Shown here in pieces: positions 1 through 12,432 of a stretch of DNA of 64,000 bases. How positions within the stretch are numbered: the first letter of the stretch is position 1; every line of letters begins with the position of its first letter. This stretch comes from Atrichornis clamosus (lineage: Eukaryota > Chordata > Aves > Passeriformes > Menuridae), in NCBI GenBank assembly GCA_013400975.1, contig WBMZ01004782.1:186001-250000 (forward strand), written 5' to 3'. A program made the position numbers and the translations under genes. The notes under the pieces were generated by a model. That model was not told the DNA's origin. It did not search any database and was given only the letters and a program-made list of their open reading frames with translations.

Positions 1-2995
1 ACCTCTTTCTCAAATCCATTGAAGGCATACTGCTTTTGCCCCACAATTTCTATGAGCCTTCACACTTATTTTAGAATGACTGAGAACCTAAATTTTAGAG
101 AGATTGGACCCATAGTAAAGCTGCACAGCAGTTTAGTGGTCGAAAGACACAAACATGGAATGGTGTGGAAAACAAGACAGGAGAAACAATTAGCAAAAGA
201 TATGGCAGGATATCTCAGATAGCCATAGATGCCTTTGTTCAGATATCTGAAATTCAGAAGTGAATTTCATCATGACTATGACTCATGTCATTTTGTCAGC
301 CACCCATATAATTTCCTTTGTATATATTCTGTGCACTCCCAAAAGTTTTGGGAAACTCAAGTATTTATACTGAATCATATAATATATATTTAAAAATGAT
401 GGAAAGTTTTGTAAATCTTCATGGAACAGAAGATGATTTTATTTATGACAGGGGCAGTATGCAGTATTGAAACTACAGTTAAGCTCCAAATACATTCAGA
501 AAATAAGAACTGTTTCTCAGGTATTTATGGAAAATAGACAGTTAATTGAAGAATTTCTGTAACTCCTATGTTTCATGGTGTTTATATACTGTCACATCTC
601 AAAAGGCTTTTTTAGTACTAGAAGATGGGTCAGAACTGACCCAAAAGTTTAAAAAAAAAATTGCACTGAATGTGAAGAGCTGGTTGACCATGAACATGGT
701 ATTTTTACTACTGGGAAAACAACCCCAAAAAAGCAACACTGAACCTGAACAAATACTTCAGATAATCCTGAATAAAGAAGTGGCTTGATCTTTGCAAAAA
801 TGCATGCTTCTTTATTTCTTATATATAAATATTCCATTGATGAGTTTGTCCTCTGGAATTTGTGTTGAATATCATATTCTGAGCAAGTATTAGAGAATAT
901 GCCTAGACAATGAAGTGTGAACTCATAAATGTGAGCAATTGTACTTAAAGTTATTTCTTATTCTCCTAAGCTATTTTCATGCTTTGAGCACTGTTAGATA
1001 ATGTTGCAATTCATAATAAAATATTCAATATCACTTACTTCACTACTCTTCCTGCCCTAATAGTTACTTGCTCCAAAGATCAAACATCAAATTCTAATGA
1101 CATGGTTGACAGCAAATGTGAATGCTAAAGTATCCAGGCTCAAGTAGTACTTCAAATAGGAAAGTAAATTTCAGAGTCAGTAGGACCAATACCTGACCAT
1201 TGTTTCCTTCTAATTTAAACTATGAGAACTTCAGGTTTAGAATCTCAACGGACACAGTCTACCATAGCACAAAATGGAACAGATTCAAAAATCCCCCACA
1301 ATATTACTTTTAACTGTATGGTCTGATATCAACTGCTTTATTGCCTCTGAGAATTCTGAGGCATAGCTCGTAAAGCATTGCTATACGCACCCACTTTGAT
1401 GATGTTGACCTGCTCGGTGCATCTGGAGAGTATTGGGCTGCATCTCCACAGCATTAAGAACTTCTATAATCATGTTTTTAAACATTCTGTTGCTTCCACA
1501 ACAGGTTACAGAGAGGAGGCTTAGACAGAGTCGTCTTTGATGTCCTCCAATATTTTTCTCCAATAACTCAGCCAAAAAGCAAAGTTACGCTTCCTCTTAA
1601 GTAGTTCACAATAAAATTTGTGCAGTGCATAGGAGTCTTCCTCCTAGGAGATATATTCCTACTGTGAGTAGCAAAAAATAGACAGTTTACTGACATTCCA
1701 TCATCAAATGAACATCTTGAACTTTGTGATGTTGATAACACTTTACACTACCTTTAGGAAATCTAGCTACCATGATTACGGGGTACTATACCAGAGAAAT
1801 AAGTGAAGACTATGAAGTAATTCAGGCAAAACTGAGTCTGGTACTGCTGGAGTATGCTCTGATTTGTTGATGTTACTAGTTGAAGTAAAGCCCAATTTAC
1901 AGAAACATAAGAATTTAAAATAACAATCTTGAAAGCAAATAATTCAATAATTGAGTCCCATAAATATGCATCTTCTATTAATAGTCCAAAACCAGAAGCT
2001 CTCTTCTTATATAGCACTAAAAATATTCGTTACTCCTTACAGAAAAGAGGGTAGCTTTCCTAACACACCTAATCACAAGTACATGAGTGCTGAGCTAAGG
2101 AAAATAGGAAAAAGAAAAAACAAAAGGAAAAAACCCAATCCTCCCATCCTTATTTCATGAACAACACACCAGTTTCTGGGTGGGATATCCTGTCTGTAAA
2201 TAAATAACAAGAATGCTATGCTAAGTGTCTTATCTGTTTCTCAGTTACTTATGAAAACAAGAAAAAGATGCATTGAATCAGTTTTCTTCCAGCAGCATAA
2301 TGTAAAGGAAAGATTGTTCACACTTTGAAAATTTCTTTACAGAATTGGTTTTACACCATGGGATTCAAGACCTATAGAGTAATTTAATTATTTCAGTTGT
2401 GAGGAGGCTATATAGATAATCTGATTTAAATTTCTTATTAACTAGATTTGACTCTGAAGCTAGAACATGTGCATCAGGATTTTGTTCAATTGCTTTTTGG
2501 GTATCTCCAAGAACAGAGATTCCTCGGCAATTCTGGGCAACCTGTTCCAGCATTTGACTGTGCTCATAGTGAAAAAAAAAGTCCTAATATCTAACTTATT
2601 GCAATATTATCCACTGATTTATGTTCTTTTACTGTAAAACTCTGAAGACCACAATTTGTTTTTCCCTAGAAATGGTTACCAAGGAACTGAAGACACAAGT
2701 CGGACCTCCCCTTCTTTTCTGTCCTTATATATTTTGCTTCAGGACCCTGATTGTTGTGATGTCTCTTCACTGGATTCACTACTCTATACGCATACTCACA
2801 AGTGCCAAATAGAGAAAAACAATTTTGTTGACTTGCTGTCTAGACTCTTACTAATACCTGTCTGTTTGCTGTAGGTCCTTTTTGCTGCAACAGCATGCTT
2901 TCTTCATGTTCAACTTACTGTATGCCTGTATGTGAAAAGTTGCTTTCTAGCAAGACTGTTCCCAGCTTCTATTGTTTCATAGAGTTATTCCATCC
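1..2995. other. Gene-free AT-rich DNA
   Basis: No gene, RNA gene or recognisable repeat is seen here. Open frames are all under about 85 codons, overlap one another on both strands, and show no domain or motif. The sequence is AT-rich with short A and T runs. It may be intergenic or intronic. Confidence 0.6.
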
Positions 2996-3240
2996 TTTTT
3001 CCATCCCAGGTACAGAACTTTGGGTTTCTCTTTCTTGAACTTCATAATATTTCTGTTCAGAATTTCTTCAACCTGTTGTAGTCCTTTTAATTACTTCGGG
3101 TTTCACTTTCTTGAACTTCATCATATTTCTGTTCAGAATTTCTTCAACCTGTTGTAGTCCTTTTGATTAGCAGCCCGAGTCCCCGGGATAATCCAACAGA
3201 TCTCAGTTTGGTATCATCACTGTAATCAGATGGGACTAAG
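2996..3240 (-). repeat. Old CR1 LINE fragment (reverse orientation)
   Basis: Read on the plus strand, this resembles the complement of the CR1 reverse-transcriptase region: a stretch around 'ttgaacttcat', then a piece near 3200-3215 reading like the CR1 'agtttggtatcatca' segment. The match is interrupted and diverged, so the insertion is old. It contains a 76-bp tandem duplication, listed separately. It cannot encode a functional protein. The family assignment rests on recognition of the consensus, not on a search, and the edges are approximate. Confidence 0.55.
3022..3173. repeat. Tandem duplication, 76 bp x 2, inside a CR1 fragment
   Basis: Unit 1 is 3022-3097 and unit 2 is 3098-3173. Both begin 'gggtttc' and share a long core ending 'cctgttgtagtcctttt'. 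The first 72 positions differ at three sites and the last four bases differ. Because the units have diverged a little, the duplication is not brand new. It probably arose by slippage or unequal exchange after the CR1 inserted. Confidence 0.9.
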
Positions 3241-6200
3241 GTTTTTTTGCCTAATTTTAGGTGTCTACTGGCATTGAGACATGGTGGAGTATTCAAGATA
3301 TCCCATTGGGTTAACAATTATGACACAAGACCTTGAGAAACGTATGTGCCCTTAGACAGCAATAAAATCTGACCAGAGTGTGTTACCTATGCCATGCAGA
3401 CACCTGTAAGCACCTGAAGTGAGTAGATACAGTTAAGTAGTCCATATGCACACATTGACCTGTGAGCTGTCTATGCTGTCACTACAGTATGAGGGGATCT
3501 GGAAATTTGTTTACTTGCCGCATAAGGGTATTTAATATCCAACGACACCTTTAACAATAATCTCTTTAATGAAGGATCCATGTGATGCTAGCAGAGAGAA
3601 TAAAAGAACTGCATGAGAGACCTGTGCAGTCCTGTACCGGCACTTGAGGTCTAACACGACATGACAAAGCATTTCAAATGAGTTGTGTGCCTACTTTGAA
3701 AAAAAAAATCAAATCTGTATTAAAGTGCAGTTGAGGAGCTCCAAGAAATGTCTTAGTTCAACCTTTAAGAGACAGGCAAATTTAGTTAGCTGAACAGCTC
3801 TCTGGCCTGTATAGGCTTAGTCATTTGCCCAAATATAGGCTTCTGGTGCCATTTGAGATATGCTGGGATATCCAAAACATACACACAAAAGTAACAGATG
3901 GGATATAAAGCAGATCTATGTCACCCTGGAGTGGCAGCTGAAGTATTTCGAAAATGTCATGAGATGACCACATTTAAGGAAATTGTTTGAGTCTCAGTGA
4001 GTGTACTGACCATTAATTTTATCAGTTGACTTAAATGTAGGCACCAACTGCAAATTCATTTGCCCTAGAATATATAAGCCATCTCACAGGTATGGTAGTT
4101 AGGCCACAATGCTTTCATGAGAACTTTATGGTTCTGAAACAGAAACTAGAGGACAGATAGAAAAACACCCAACACCAAAAATGAAACTAGTATTCTGTGT
4201 GTAGCCAGCTGAACTAAATCCTGCATAATGTGTGTGGATCTGAATTCCACTTCCATATAAGATGACAAAGTATACAGGAAAGACTAGAAAGAAAATGACC
4301 CAAGTGAACACTATATTGATGCAGTTTTTTGCTAATAAATATGTAATGATGTACTGTGAGCCTTATGCAACACAGAATAAATTGTGCTTTATGTTTAGCA
4401 GTATAAGGCAAGAAGCGTAGAAAGGTAAGATAATGCTTATCAAGTAACCCATTTGGAGGTCTACAAAATAGTGGTACTTAAACAAGCCCTTTTTTTTGTC
4501 TTTCACATAAAACTTCACAGTAATAAGAAACAAATAATTTTTTTCACTTGGATTACTGTGCAATAAAATGATAAAAGACTTTTCTGAAATTATACCACTA
4601 ACAGAGATACCAGGTGTGGTTTACAAGAGCGTAAATCTTCCATCTGCTACATATACAAGTGTCTCTGCCTTCGCATTGCTGTTAAAGATGATCCCAAACT
4701 CATTGTTTAGAACACTAAAATGATGAGTTGGATTCATTGGAAGAGAAAAAAAAGTTATTTACAGATAAATATTGTTGAAAGTTCATAACAAATTTTTGCG
4801 CCTTCAGGAGGTCACTGCTGGAAGTGAGGGAACATGTTAAAGAGAGGTATAAAATTATAGTTCTATGTTTATAATTCTATTAACCACTATTATAATGCTG
4901 CCACTTATAACTCACATGTGATAAAGTTTGTAACAATTTCACAATAATATTAAATAAATAATTATATTTGAAAACAATTGTGAGCACATCCAGAAGAATT
5001 CAGGTAATTAGTAAAGCAGAAATTTAATTTAGTCATCTAAAAGCAACATTCTGGAGAACTTGTCCTGAGTCCTATCATTTAATTCAAGGTTTTTTGCCAC
5101 TTCTCTCTTTTTATCTGTGTAGTGCTTATTGATTTCATTTTTGCCTTGACTTGATTCTAGAACTTTTCCTCTCCTCAATTTTCTCATGTATGTGGAGCAA
5201 AGATTTTGTATTATTAACTTAAAAAATCTCCATCATTTTCTGGTTTCACGAATTTATTCTAGAAAGTATATCTTCAGATTTATTGCCATCTCATAATATT
5301 TGGAAATAATCCTGATCACAACTGGAAGTTGTGATACAATAATGTGATATTAAAGAAACATCTATAAATCAGAACTTTAATTTATACTCTGACTATCTAG
5401 TTGGAATTCTTACCATCATTTCTCCCCTCCGAAGCATATATTCTTATTTTGAAATGTTCATAATCCGTGTTCATCAAGGTCATTGCTTTATTATAAATGC
5501 TGTCTTCAAGTTTACTAACAGTAAAATAATATCCTAATTTCTTGTTTAGAAATGAAGATGAAACAGCTTTGACTTGCAAAAGCATTTTTTAATAAAAAAG
5601 AGGACAATAAGAGTTTTAACATGGTAAAAAAAGCTCAGGTTTTTAGGTACTGTGATTAAATAATTCATCAAAAATAAAATGGAGGTGATGGGTGACATAA
5701 AAAAGAACCATGATGGTTCATTAGTCTTGAAGGTATTTCACACAATGAAGGAATGACAAGATATTCAATAATTCTGAAAGAAAAGATAATTTTAAATGTT
5801 TTATGTTTTGAAGCAGGTGTGCTTAGACAGAGCTGAACAGCAAAAGCAAGTATAGATTAGCTTGTTGCATTACATATATTTATGTGTGTGTGTATGTCTG
5901 ACATTGTGTTTCTAAATTAACATCCCTGAGGCTGTTTGAAAGGAGTATGCTTTAAAGAAGCATACAGGGGTTGGTTTTAATTTGACTGTTCAGAGAAATG
6001 AGTGAAGATCAAAGTTAAGAGCAAATGGAAGTCAGAGAAATATTATATTACAGAGGAGAACTTTCCAGAGCCTTATTCCTATGTTTTCTAGAAAACCTTG
6101 TGGTCTGTGAAGTATAGTTTGCACTGAATATTATAATTGTGTAAGCTTACATTAAGGCTTGGTTTGTTCTGTTAGCTGTCTATTCAACCAATGAGAATTT

Positions 6201-8970
6201 GTGCTTCTGCCTACGAGCTCTTGGTCTGTATGATGTTAGTCTTACCATCTTCCCTGTAGAACTCTACACCAAAACCTGGTGTGTAAAGTCTCAGTAACTT
6301 TTAAAGATGACTGTAGCATAGAAATCAAATTTGAGAATGTAATTGGTTTTTGATTGTTTAAAATCTGAGCAGTCTCTTCCATTGAAAACCAGATACTACA
6401 AGGCATGCACTTACATAAGGTCTAGTTGGCATATAAAAATTGTGCTTGCCTAAACACCACACCTAATTTTAGCTTAAAATGCAATACAAATACCCATGAG
6501 AAAAAAACCTACATTTTAAAGAAAGAAAAATATATTGATTTTTGATAACAGTGTTGTTTATAAAAACTAATCTGAAATTCTTGAGTAGTAATTCTGATAG
6601 AAAGACAGTCTGTCTCCCTAGAATATTGAAGCAATTAACAGTAAACAGATAAAGTAAAGTGACAACCAGTCTGGAGGATAGCACTGTAAGCTTTATAGTT
6701 CATCTGCTTTTCAGTGATTTTTCACAAATTTGTTTTGAGCCTTTGTATATATCTTCTATATCTCCTAAATAGTTTACTATCATACAGAAATTTTAATACT
6801 GTCCTTTTATGTTACCCATCTATGGGACAACCCGTCTGAAAGTGAAATTAATACATTCTTAGGAGTATTGAGTATTCATGGAAGCATATAAAAACCAGAG
6901 TCAATAGGATGTTCTTTAATATGTTGAAAAAACAGATGGTTTCACAGTCCTCACTTTTAGGTGAGTAGGTCATCTACACTTTGTCAGAAGCATATACAGA
7001 TCTTCATAAGAGTAATGATGTATTTTAATTTATTTTCAGTGGATAATTCTATTTGTATTTATAAACAGTAAATAAAACTCTCTGTGATTGTAATTGAAAA
7101 ATAAGTGCTTCAATATCTACCATTCAACATGTCAGTGATGCCCTGCAACAATAACAGTTTCTGAACTCCTGTTTAACATGGGACATTGTGACAAGCTTTG
7201 TCCAATAATATATGACTTTTCCTTTGTTATCAAAGAAAATGTCATGTTTTGTTTTCAGTCTCAGAGTAATAATCTGATATGTGAGTTCAAGGACTCAATT
7301 TTCAAACCATCAGATTTTAGTGTGAGCTACTGACAAGCTGAAATATGAAAAATATGAAAAAATCTATCAATAAAAATTGTATCCAAAGGACCTTTAAAAG
7401 TAACCTTAAACTGAGTAACTGACTGTAAGCTTATGATATTGGAACTGCTCACAGCTATCTCCTAAAAGACATCTGTAGATTTCACATACATTTCATAACA
7501 ACCTAAGTAATGCAGGCTAACCCAATTTTTGCAGTATCACACTTGTCAAGGCACCCAGATGATCTGTGCAATCCTATGGATTTATGATCCAAGAAAAGTA
7601 GAAATTCCATGAGGGGAAGATAATAGAGAGAAGCACTGAAAGAAATACCAATTCCACACAGAAAATAGGAATCAGTTTCTGATAAGTAGCTTTAGTTCAG
7701 ATATGTTCATACTTTCAGAACTATTTCTTTTATAGTGAGCATCTTATTGAACTTCCTAAAATAGTTATAAAATAGATATTGTTTTCCCATTAAACAACCA
7801 GCTCAACCTAATGGGAGAATAGAGCTCATTTTTACTCCTGGGATTTCACTGTCTCAAGGAGATTGTGGCAGTTTGCTTCAGTTCACTATGCAGTGCTAAT
7901 TCACTGACTAAGCACCAGAACAAAGAACTACAGTACTGCTCAAACTGCTACAGTCTGACTTCCAAAGGTATGAAAGAAAAGGAAAGGGAAAACCAAAGAA
8001 GTAAGGATGGACAAATTGCTTATGGTTATAGCACAGTGATAAAGTCCCTTGATATACAGAAAAAAACAAACAACAAGCCACACTGTTGCTCTCTTGCAGT
8101 TTTTTTTTTTTTTCATTCCCGTGGGGGTAAAATATTTAATTTTTTTTAAAATCCCTATTGATCCAAGTATATTATAAAACAGCAACATTGATAATGGAGA
8201 GAAAAAGACAGGAAGTATCTGGAAGATGGGATTACTTGGTATAAATATATTCTCTAAATCTGAAAATACATGGCTATGAATTTCAGAAAACCCAGAAAAA
8301 ATTCCTGTCAGGTGATTGCTGTAACAACCAAATTGCAGAATGTTTTTGAGTCAATGATAAAGAAGCTTGCCTTTTGCTACCCTGGACATTTTAAGACAGC
8401 AAGTTATAATTTTCACATCAAGTTTCAGTCTAAAGTGAAATTATTTAGTTTACACTATTTTTATTGGTACATTCTTTTTCCAGTAGGAAAAATGCAATCA
8501 TTTCCAGGTGTGATGGGTAGAACTGTCCTGTAATGCTCACCATCTCTTTTTAAGGTGTTTATTTTATACTAGGCTCTTTAGTGTTGCGTGTCTGGAGTCA
8601 GATGTGAATTTCAACCTGAAGGATTGTTTTTCCTTCTTAATTATAAAAAGAAGAATAAAAAATCTAAATGTATGGTTATATGATTCAGTTCAAACCACTT
8701 TTATTCTATTGATTCTAATACTTAATAAAAAATGTACAGTTTAAAAAGAAAAAGCACATGGGAATAAACTATGTACTCAGACAAAAGAAGAAAGTTAATA
8801 ACTACAAGTAAAATAGAAAATTAGGAACTACAAGTAATGTAGGCATTACAAGAAAAACTGATGCATAATTGAGTTGCGTCCCAAAGGGAGACATTCACCT
8901 CAAAATTTGTACTTGAACAGATAAAATACTTGTGACAAAACTATGTCAATGTTGTTTATACTACTAAGTC
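3241..8970. other. Gene-free DNA; possible unidentified old repeat at its left end
   Basis: No gene is seen. From about 3241 to 3980 the sequence is less AT-rich than its surroundings and reads like a decayed interspersed repeat, but I cannot name a family. The rest is ordinary AT-rich sequence. A 9-bp perfect inverted repeat with a 3-base loop (ATCACAACT / AGTTGTGAT) lies at 5315-5335 and has no obvious role. Open frames reach only about 95 codons and show no recognisable motif. Confidence 0.5.
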
Positions 8971-9057
8971 AAAGAAAAAGAAAAAGGAAAAGGAAAAAGG
9001 AAAAAGGGAAAAAAAGGAAAAGGAAAGAAAAAAAGAAAAGAAAAGNNNAAGAAAAAA

Positions 9058-9089
<32 letters not shown>

Positions 9090-9208
9090 AAAAAAAAAAG
9101 AAAAGAAAAAAGAAAAGAAAAGAAAAGAGAAGAAAAGAAAAGAAAAGAAAAGAAAAGAAAAGAAAAGAAAAGAAAAGAAAAGAAGAAAAGAAAGGAAAAA
9201 AGAAAACA
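8971..9208 (+). repeat. Purine microsatellite, mainly (AAAAG)n
   Basis: About 240 bp of almost pure A and G. It runs through AAAAAG and AAAAGG variants, then near-pure A with scattered G, then a regular AAAAG array around 9112-9190. Long lysine/arginine-rich and phenylalanine-rich open frames on the two strands are artefacts of the repeat, not genes. Long homopurine/homopyrimidine tracts can form triplex DNA and are hard to sequence, which fits the N bases inside it. Confidence 0.95.
9046..9048. other. Assembly gap or masked bases (NNN)
   Basis: Three N bases lie inside the purine repeat. The true repeat length here is therefore uncertain, and the gap may be larger than three bases. Confidence 0.98.
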
Positions 9209-9879
9209 AAGGCCAAATCTCTGTGAAGAGTTGCAGACTCAATGGATAAGAGAAAACAAACCAGTTACTTTGCTGAGGAGATTCAGTCTCTAGATTAATT
9301 TAGATAGATTTGTTTGGGTTTTGACTTTTTTTTTTGCTATACAGAGACACGGATTACAGCTAATTTTGCTACAAGTCCCAACATCTTCAAACTGCAAAAC
9401 ATGCAGAAGTTGTGTAAAAATTAAAATTCATGATGCTTGTTTAATGGCCCTTCTCTACTTGCAACACATTTCTGAGATGCCAGTATTATTACCTGTTCAT
9501 AGTGATTTGAGTTTGAAATTATGATAGTACTTCAGGATGAATAAAGGCACTATAATCCTGCATTAGGCAGTCCATCACAGTTCATTTCCATTTATTTAAT
9601 TTATGTAAATGCAAGGATGGTGTACAAGGACTACAGAAGACTTTCTAGCGATCTGTATCACCTCCTGTCATTGCCCATAAGAACAAAGTGGAAGAAGCTG
9701 TGACACTGGAAGAATGATACTTGACAACACTGCTATGCAAAAGAGGGTCAAGGAATGGTGTCTCTTTTCTGAGTACTGGTAGAATCCCCAGTTGCACCTC
9801 TCTTTAAAGATGAGTCATTCTAGGGGAAAAAAACCCCAAAAAATCAAAAGGCATCCGGGAGGATATTAATGACTCTATC
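9209..9879. other. Gene-free flank between microsatellite and LTR
   Basis: No gene is seen. Open frames are below 70 codons. The left end of the following LTR is not clear, so the last hundred bases or so may belong to that element. Confidence 0.45.
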
Positions 9880-10665
9880 AAGTGTAAATGGCAATGTTTT
9901 GTCGGCAGGGGACTTCAAAGGTGGCCTGTGTGAAGAGAGCCTGGGACTGCCCAGCAAAACCTGTTCCAGCCGCAGGGCATGTCTAAGCCCACAAACCCAG
10001 GTGGTGGCATATCAGTGATAACATATTTAAGAAAGATTAGAAATACTGCACAGGCAGTGAGGAGTGAGGGGAAAAGTGAGAAACAGTCCTGCAAACACCA
10101 AGATGAAGAAGGTGGTGGGAGAGGAAGGGAATAGGTGCTCCAGGCAGCAGAGCAATAATTCCCTTGCAGCCCTTGAAGAACCACGGGGGAGCAGATATCT
10201 ACACTGTAGTCCATGGATGACCCTCTGCTGCAGCAGATGAATAGGCCCCAAGGGAAGCTGTGGCTTGTGGGGTAGACCCTGCTGGAGCAGACCAAAAGTG
10301 TGAAGAGGAAGAAAAGCAGAGAGAACTTGTTACACACAGCTTCCCGTTTCCCATCGCTTCTGTGCCACTCTGGAGGGGGAGGTAGAGGATTCAATAATAA
10401 AGGAGTGAATGTAAACCTGGGAAGAAGGTGTGTATGGGAGAAGGTGATTTAGTTTTTTGTCTATGTTTCACCATTCTACTCTGTTTTAAATTAATAATAA
10501 ATGAAATTAATATTCCTTGAGTTGAATCCTGTTAGAGTAACTGTCAAGCCATGTCCCTTTCTTTATCTCAACCCACAATGTTTTTCATCTTATTTTCTCC
10601 CCTTGTAGTGTTGAGGAGGCAGGGAGGAAGAGAGTAGCTAAGTAGGGGTCAGGCAGCTGAACAAG
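9880..10665 (+). mobile_element. Avian endogenous retrovirus LTR (probably solo, partly decayed)
   Basis: The order of blocks matches an avian LTR family I recognise. There is a U3-like part with 'atatttaagaaag' near 10024 and 'ctgcacaggcag' near 10048, then repeated 'tgctgcagcaga'/'tgctggagcaga' blocks (10205-10290). Next come a purine-rich piece with 'ggaggtagaggattc', a poly(A) signal AATAAA at 10496-10501, and an end part with 'ctttatctcaacccac' followed by a GA-rich stretch. No gag, pol or env sequence lies beside it, so it is probably a solo LTR. The ends are approximate and I could not find a target-site duplication. The 159-codon frame on the minus strand (9915-10394) is a by-product of the element. 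The internal half matches the reverse strand of the LTR piece at 49690-49930. Confidence 0.65.
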
Positions 10666-12295
10666 ATCACTCCACCATTATGATGAAGTAGAGTGTCCAA
10701 TCAGTAGCCCACTGTGAGAGTTTGCACACTGACTTATTCTTATTTAGAAGTAATGGTATATCCAAAGATAGAAGGATGAGAAAAAAGTGTCAATCATTTT
10801 CTTGAGGTTGAAAGAGAAAAATGGATTCATTTTTCAATGGTCACATTTCAGTGTGACCTCATAGCTAAACTGTGAAATAAAAAATATTTTTAGGAAGCTA
10901 CATTTGTATTCTGTTAAGGTGAGAACATCTACTTTTGTAGATTCAGAAAATGTTATGGTCATTTAGCTTGACCTCTTGTATAACATGGACCATAGAACCT
11001 TATTCAGTGACTTCTGCAATTAGCCTTTAGCCTAGAAATCCTGTCTTGACTTTTTCTGATTTAAATCTGCTATTGACTATGGTGTTTATACAGTAGCTTT
11101 TATTTTAGTTAAAAATAAATGTTAGGTGGTGAAATTTAAAAATTTTGGAAATTTTTCCTTTAAACCTTACGTATCATTGTCTCTTTTTATTATTCTTGGA
11201 TGATTAGTTATTTGATGTCATGGAGATAGCTGCTTATATGTTGTGCATGACCCTATTTTTTCTTGTAGTCTCTTGGTAATGTGACAAGTAAAAAACCACC
11301 AATTTTGTTATTTAATTCCCACCAATCTGGGTGTCAGTGCCTGATTTAGCCTACCATTACAAGTGCCAGCCTATAAAGATACCAGCACTTATTACATTAC
11401 TGTGGAACTTGAAACACCGGAGTCATATTTAGCTACTATGACTCATTATTTTAGTGTAGTATCTCATGTAGTAGAGTGAGGTAAGAGATGGTAACATTTT
11501 CTAATAGACAAAATATATACATAAATTTATAAAGGCTGAGGAGTACAGATCCACTGCTTTTTACATGAAATCTGCCAAAGTTACTGAATACACATAATTT
11601 CTGATACTATTAAAATAAGCCGTCCCCAACTGCAGGCTGCCTAAATCTTCATTTAATAAAAACAGGAGCTCAGTTACCATATCATCCTAGAATTTCCGAT
11701 CCTGGCATAGAGTGTATTTCTTATTTGTGTAAAGAACTTCTAGTGCATAGATCAGGGGAATAAAAGAATAAGCAAATTAAAAACACAATTCCCATGCTAT
11801 TTACATTGCAGAATTTGAGAAGCCCTGAAAGATACCCTGTGCATGCACATACACCCACAGAGAAGGCTGTGGGTGGTAAATTCATTGACAAGCAGTTAAA
11901 AATAAAAGGCAAAGCCCACTTAGTTAATTGCTCATGTTGCCTGCTTTCACAGTTAGCATTTTCTCAAATGAAAATGAAGTACTCTTTTCCAACATAGACT
12001 TTTAAGACAACAGAAATGTTGACCTATTTATAAACCACATAAAAATCATTTCCAGAAATGCTGCAACTAGAATGCCTTGAACTTTCAGGCGTAATATAGT
12101 AGAGAAACTGAAGAACAATAACAGTGCCCATTAGTTTTACTATTTTAGGTGAATGCGTACATAGACACTAAGTTAATTATTATCAGTGTCTTAGTACAAT
12201 GACACCTACAAGAAAATCAGGTAAATTAAAATTGTTCTGTTGTACAGTAGGATGAAAACCCTAAATAGTTTTTCTGCTTTCCCGTGAGCAATATG
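10666..12295. other. Gene-free AT-rich DNA
   Basis: No gene or recognisable repeat is seen. Short overlapping frames (around 65 codons) near 11720-12000 on both strands show no motif and look like chance. Confidence 0.55.
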
Positions 12296-12432
12296 CAGAT
12301 ATTTAGTTCATTTGGAGCATTATGCTAATAATGTCAAGGTTGTGGGTTCAATTCCCATATGGGCAATTTACTTGGAGTTAAACTTGATGGTCCTTGTGGG
12401 TCACTTTCAACTCAGAATATTCTGTGATTCTG
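12296..12432 (+). mobile_element. tRNA-Ile-derived SINE with a CR1 tail (TguSINE1-like)
   Basis: The first part (about 12297-12366) follows a tRNA-Ile with AAT anticodon. It has a degraded A box ('tttagttcatttgg'), an anticodon loop 'ctaataa' (12325-12331, anticodon 12327-12329) and a clear B box 'gggttcaattccc'. The second part (about 12370-12432) is the avian CR1 3' end: 'cttgatggtccttgtggg', then 'caactcagaatattctgtgattctg'. A tRNA-Ile head fused to a CR1 tail is the structure described for TguSINE1 in zebra finch, a SINE that uses CR1 machinery to move. The acceptor stem no longer pairs well, so this is not a working tRNA gene. Flanking target duplications are not obvious. The copy is clearly mutated and so not recent. 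Confidence 0.8.

Noticed and set aside
8943..9293. Lysine-rich 116-codon protein
   Set aside because: It is a translation of the AAAAG microsatellite, including the N bases.
9915..10394. 159-codon minus-strand frame as a gene
   Set aside because: It lies wholly inside an LTR and has no recognisable domain.
12297..12366. Functional tRNA-Ile gene
   Set aside because: The acceptor and D-arm pairings are eroded and the sequence runs straight into a CR1 tail, so it is a SINE head.
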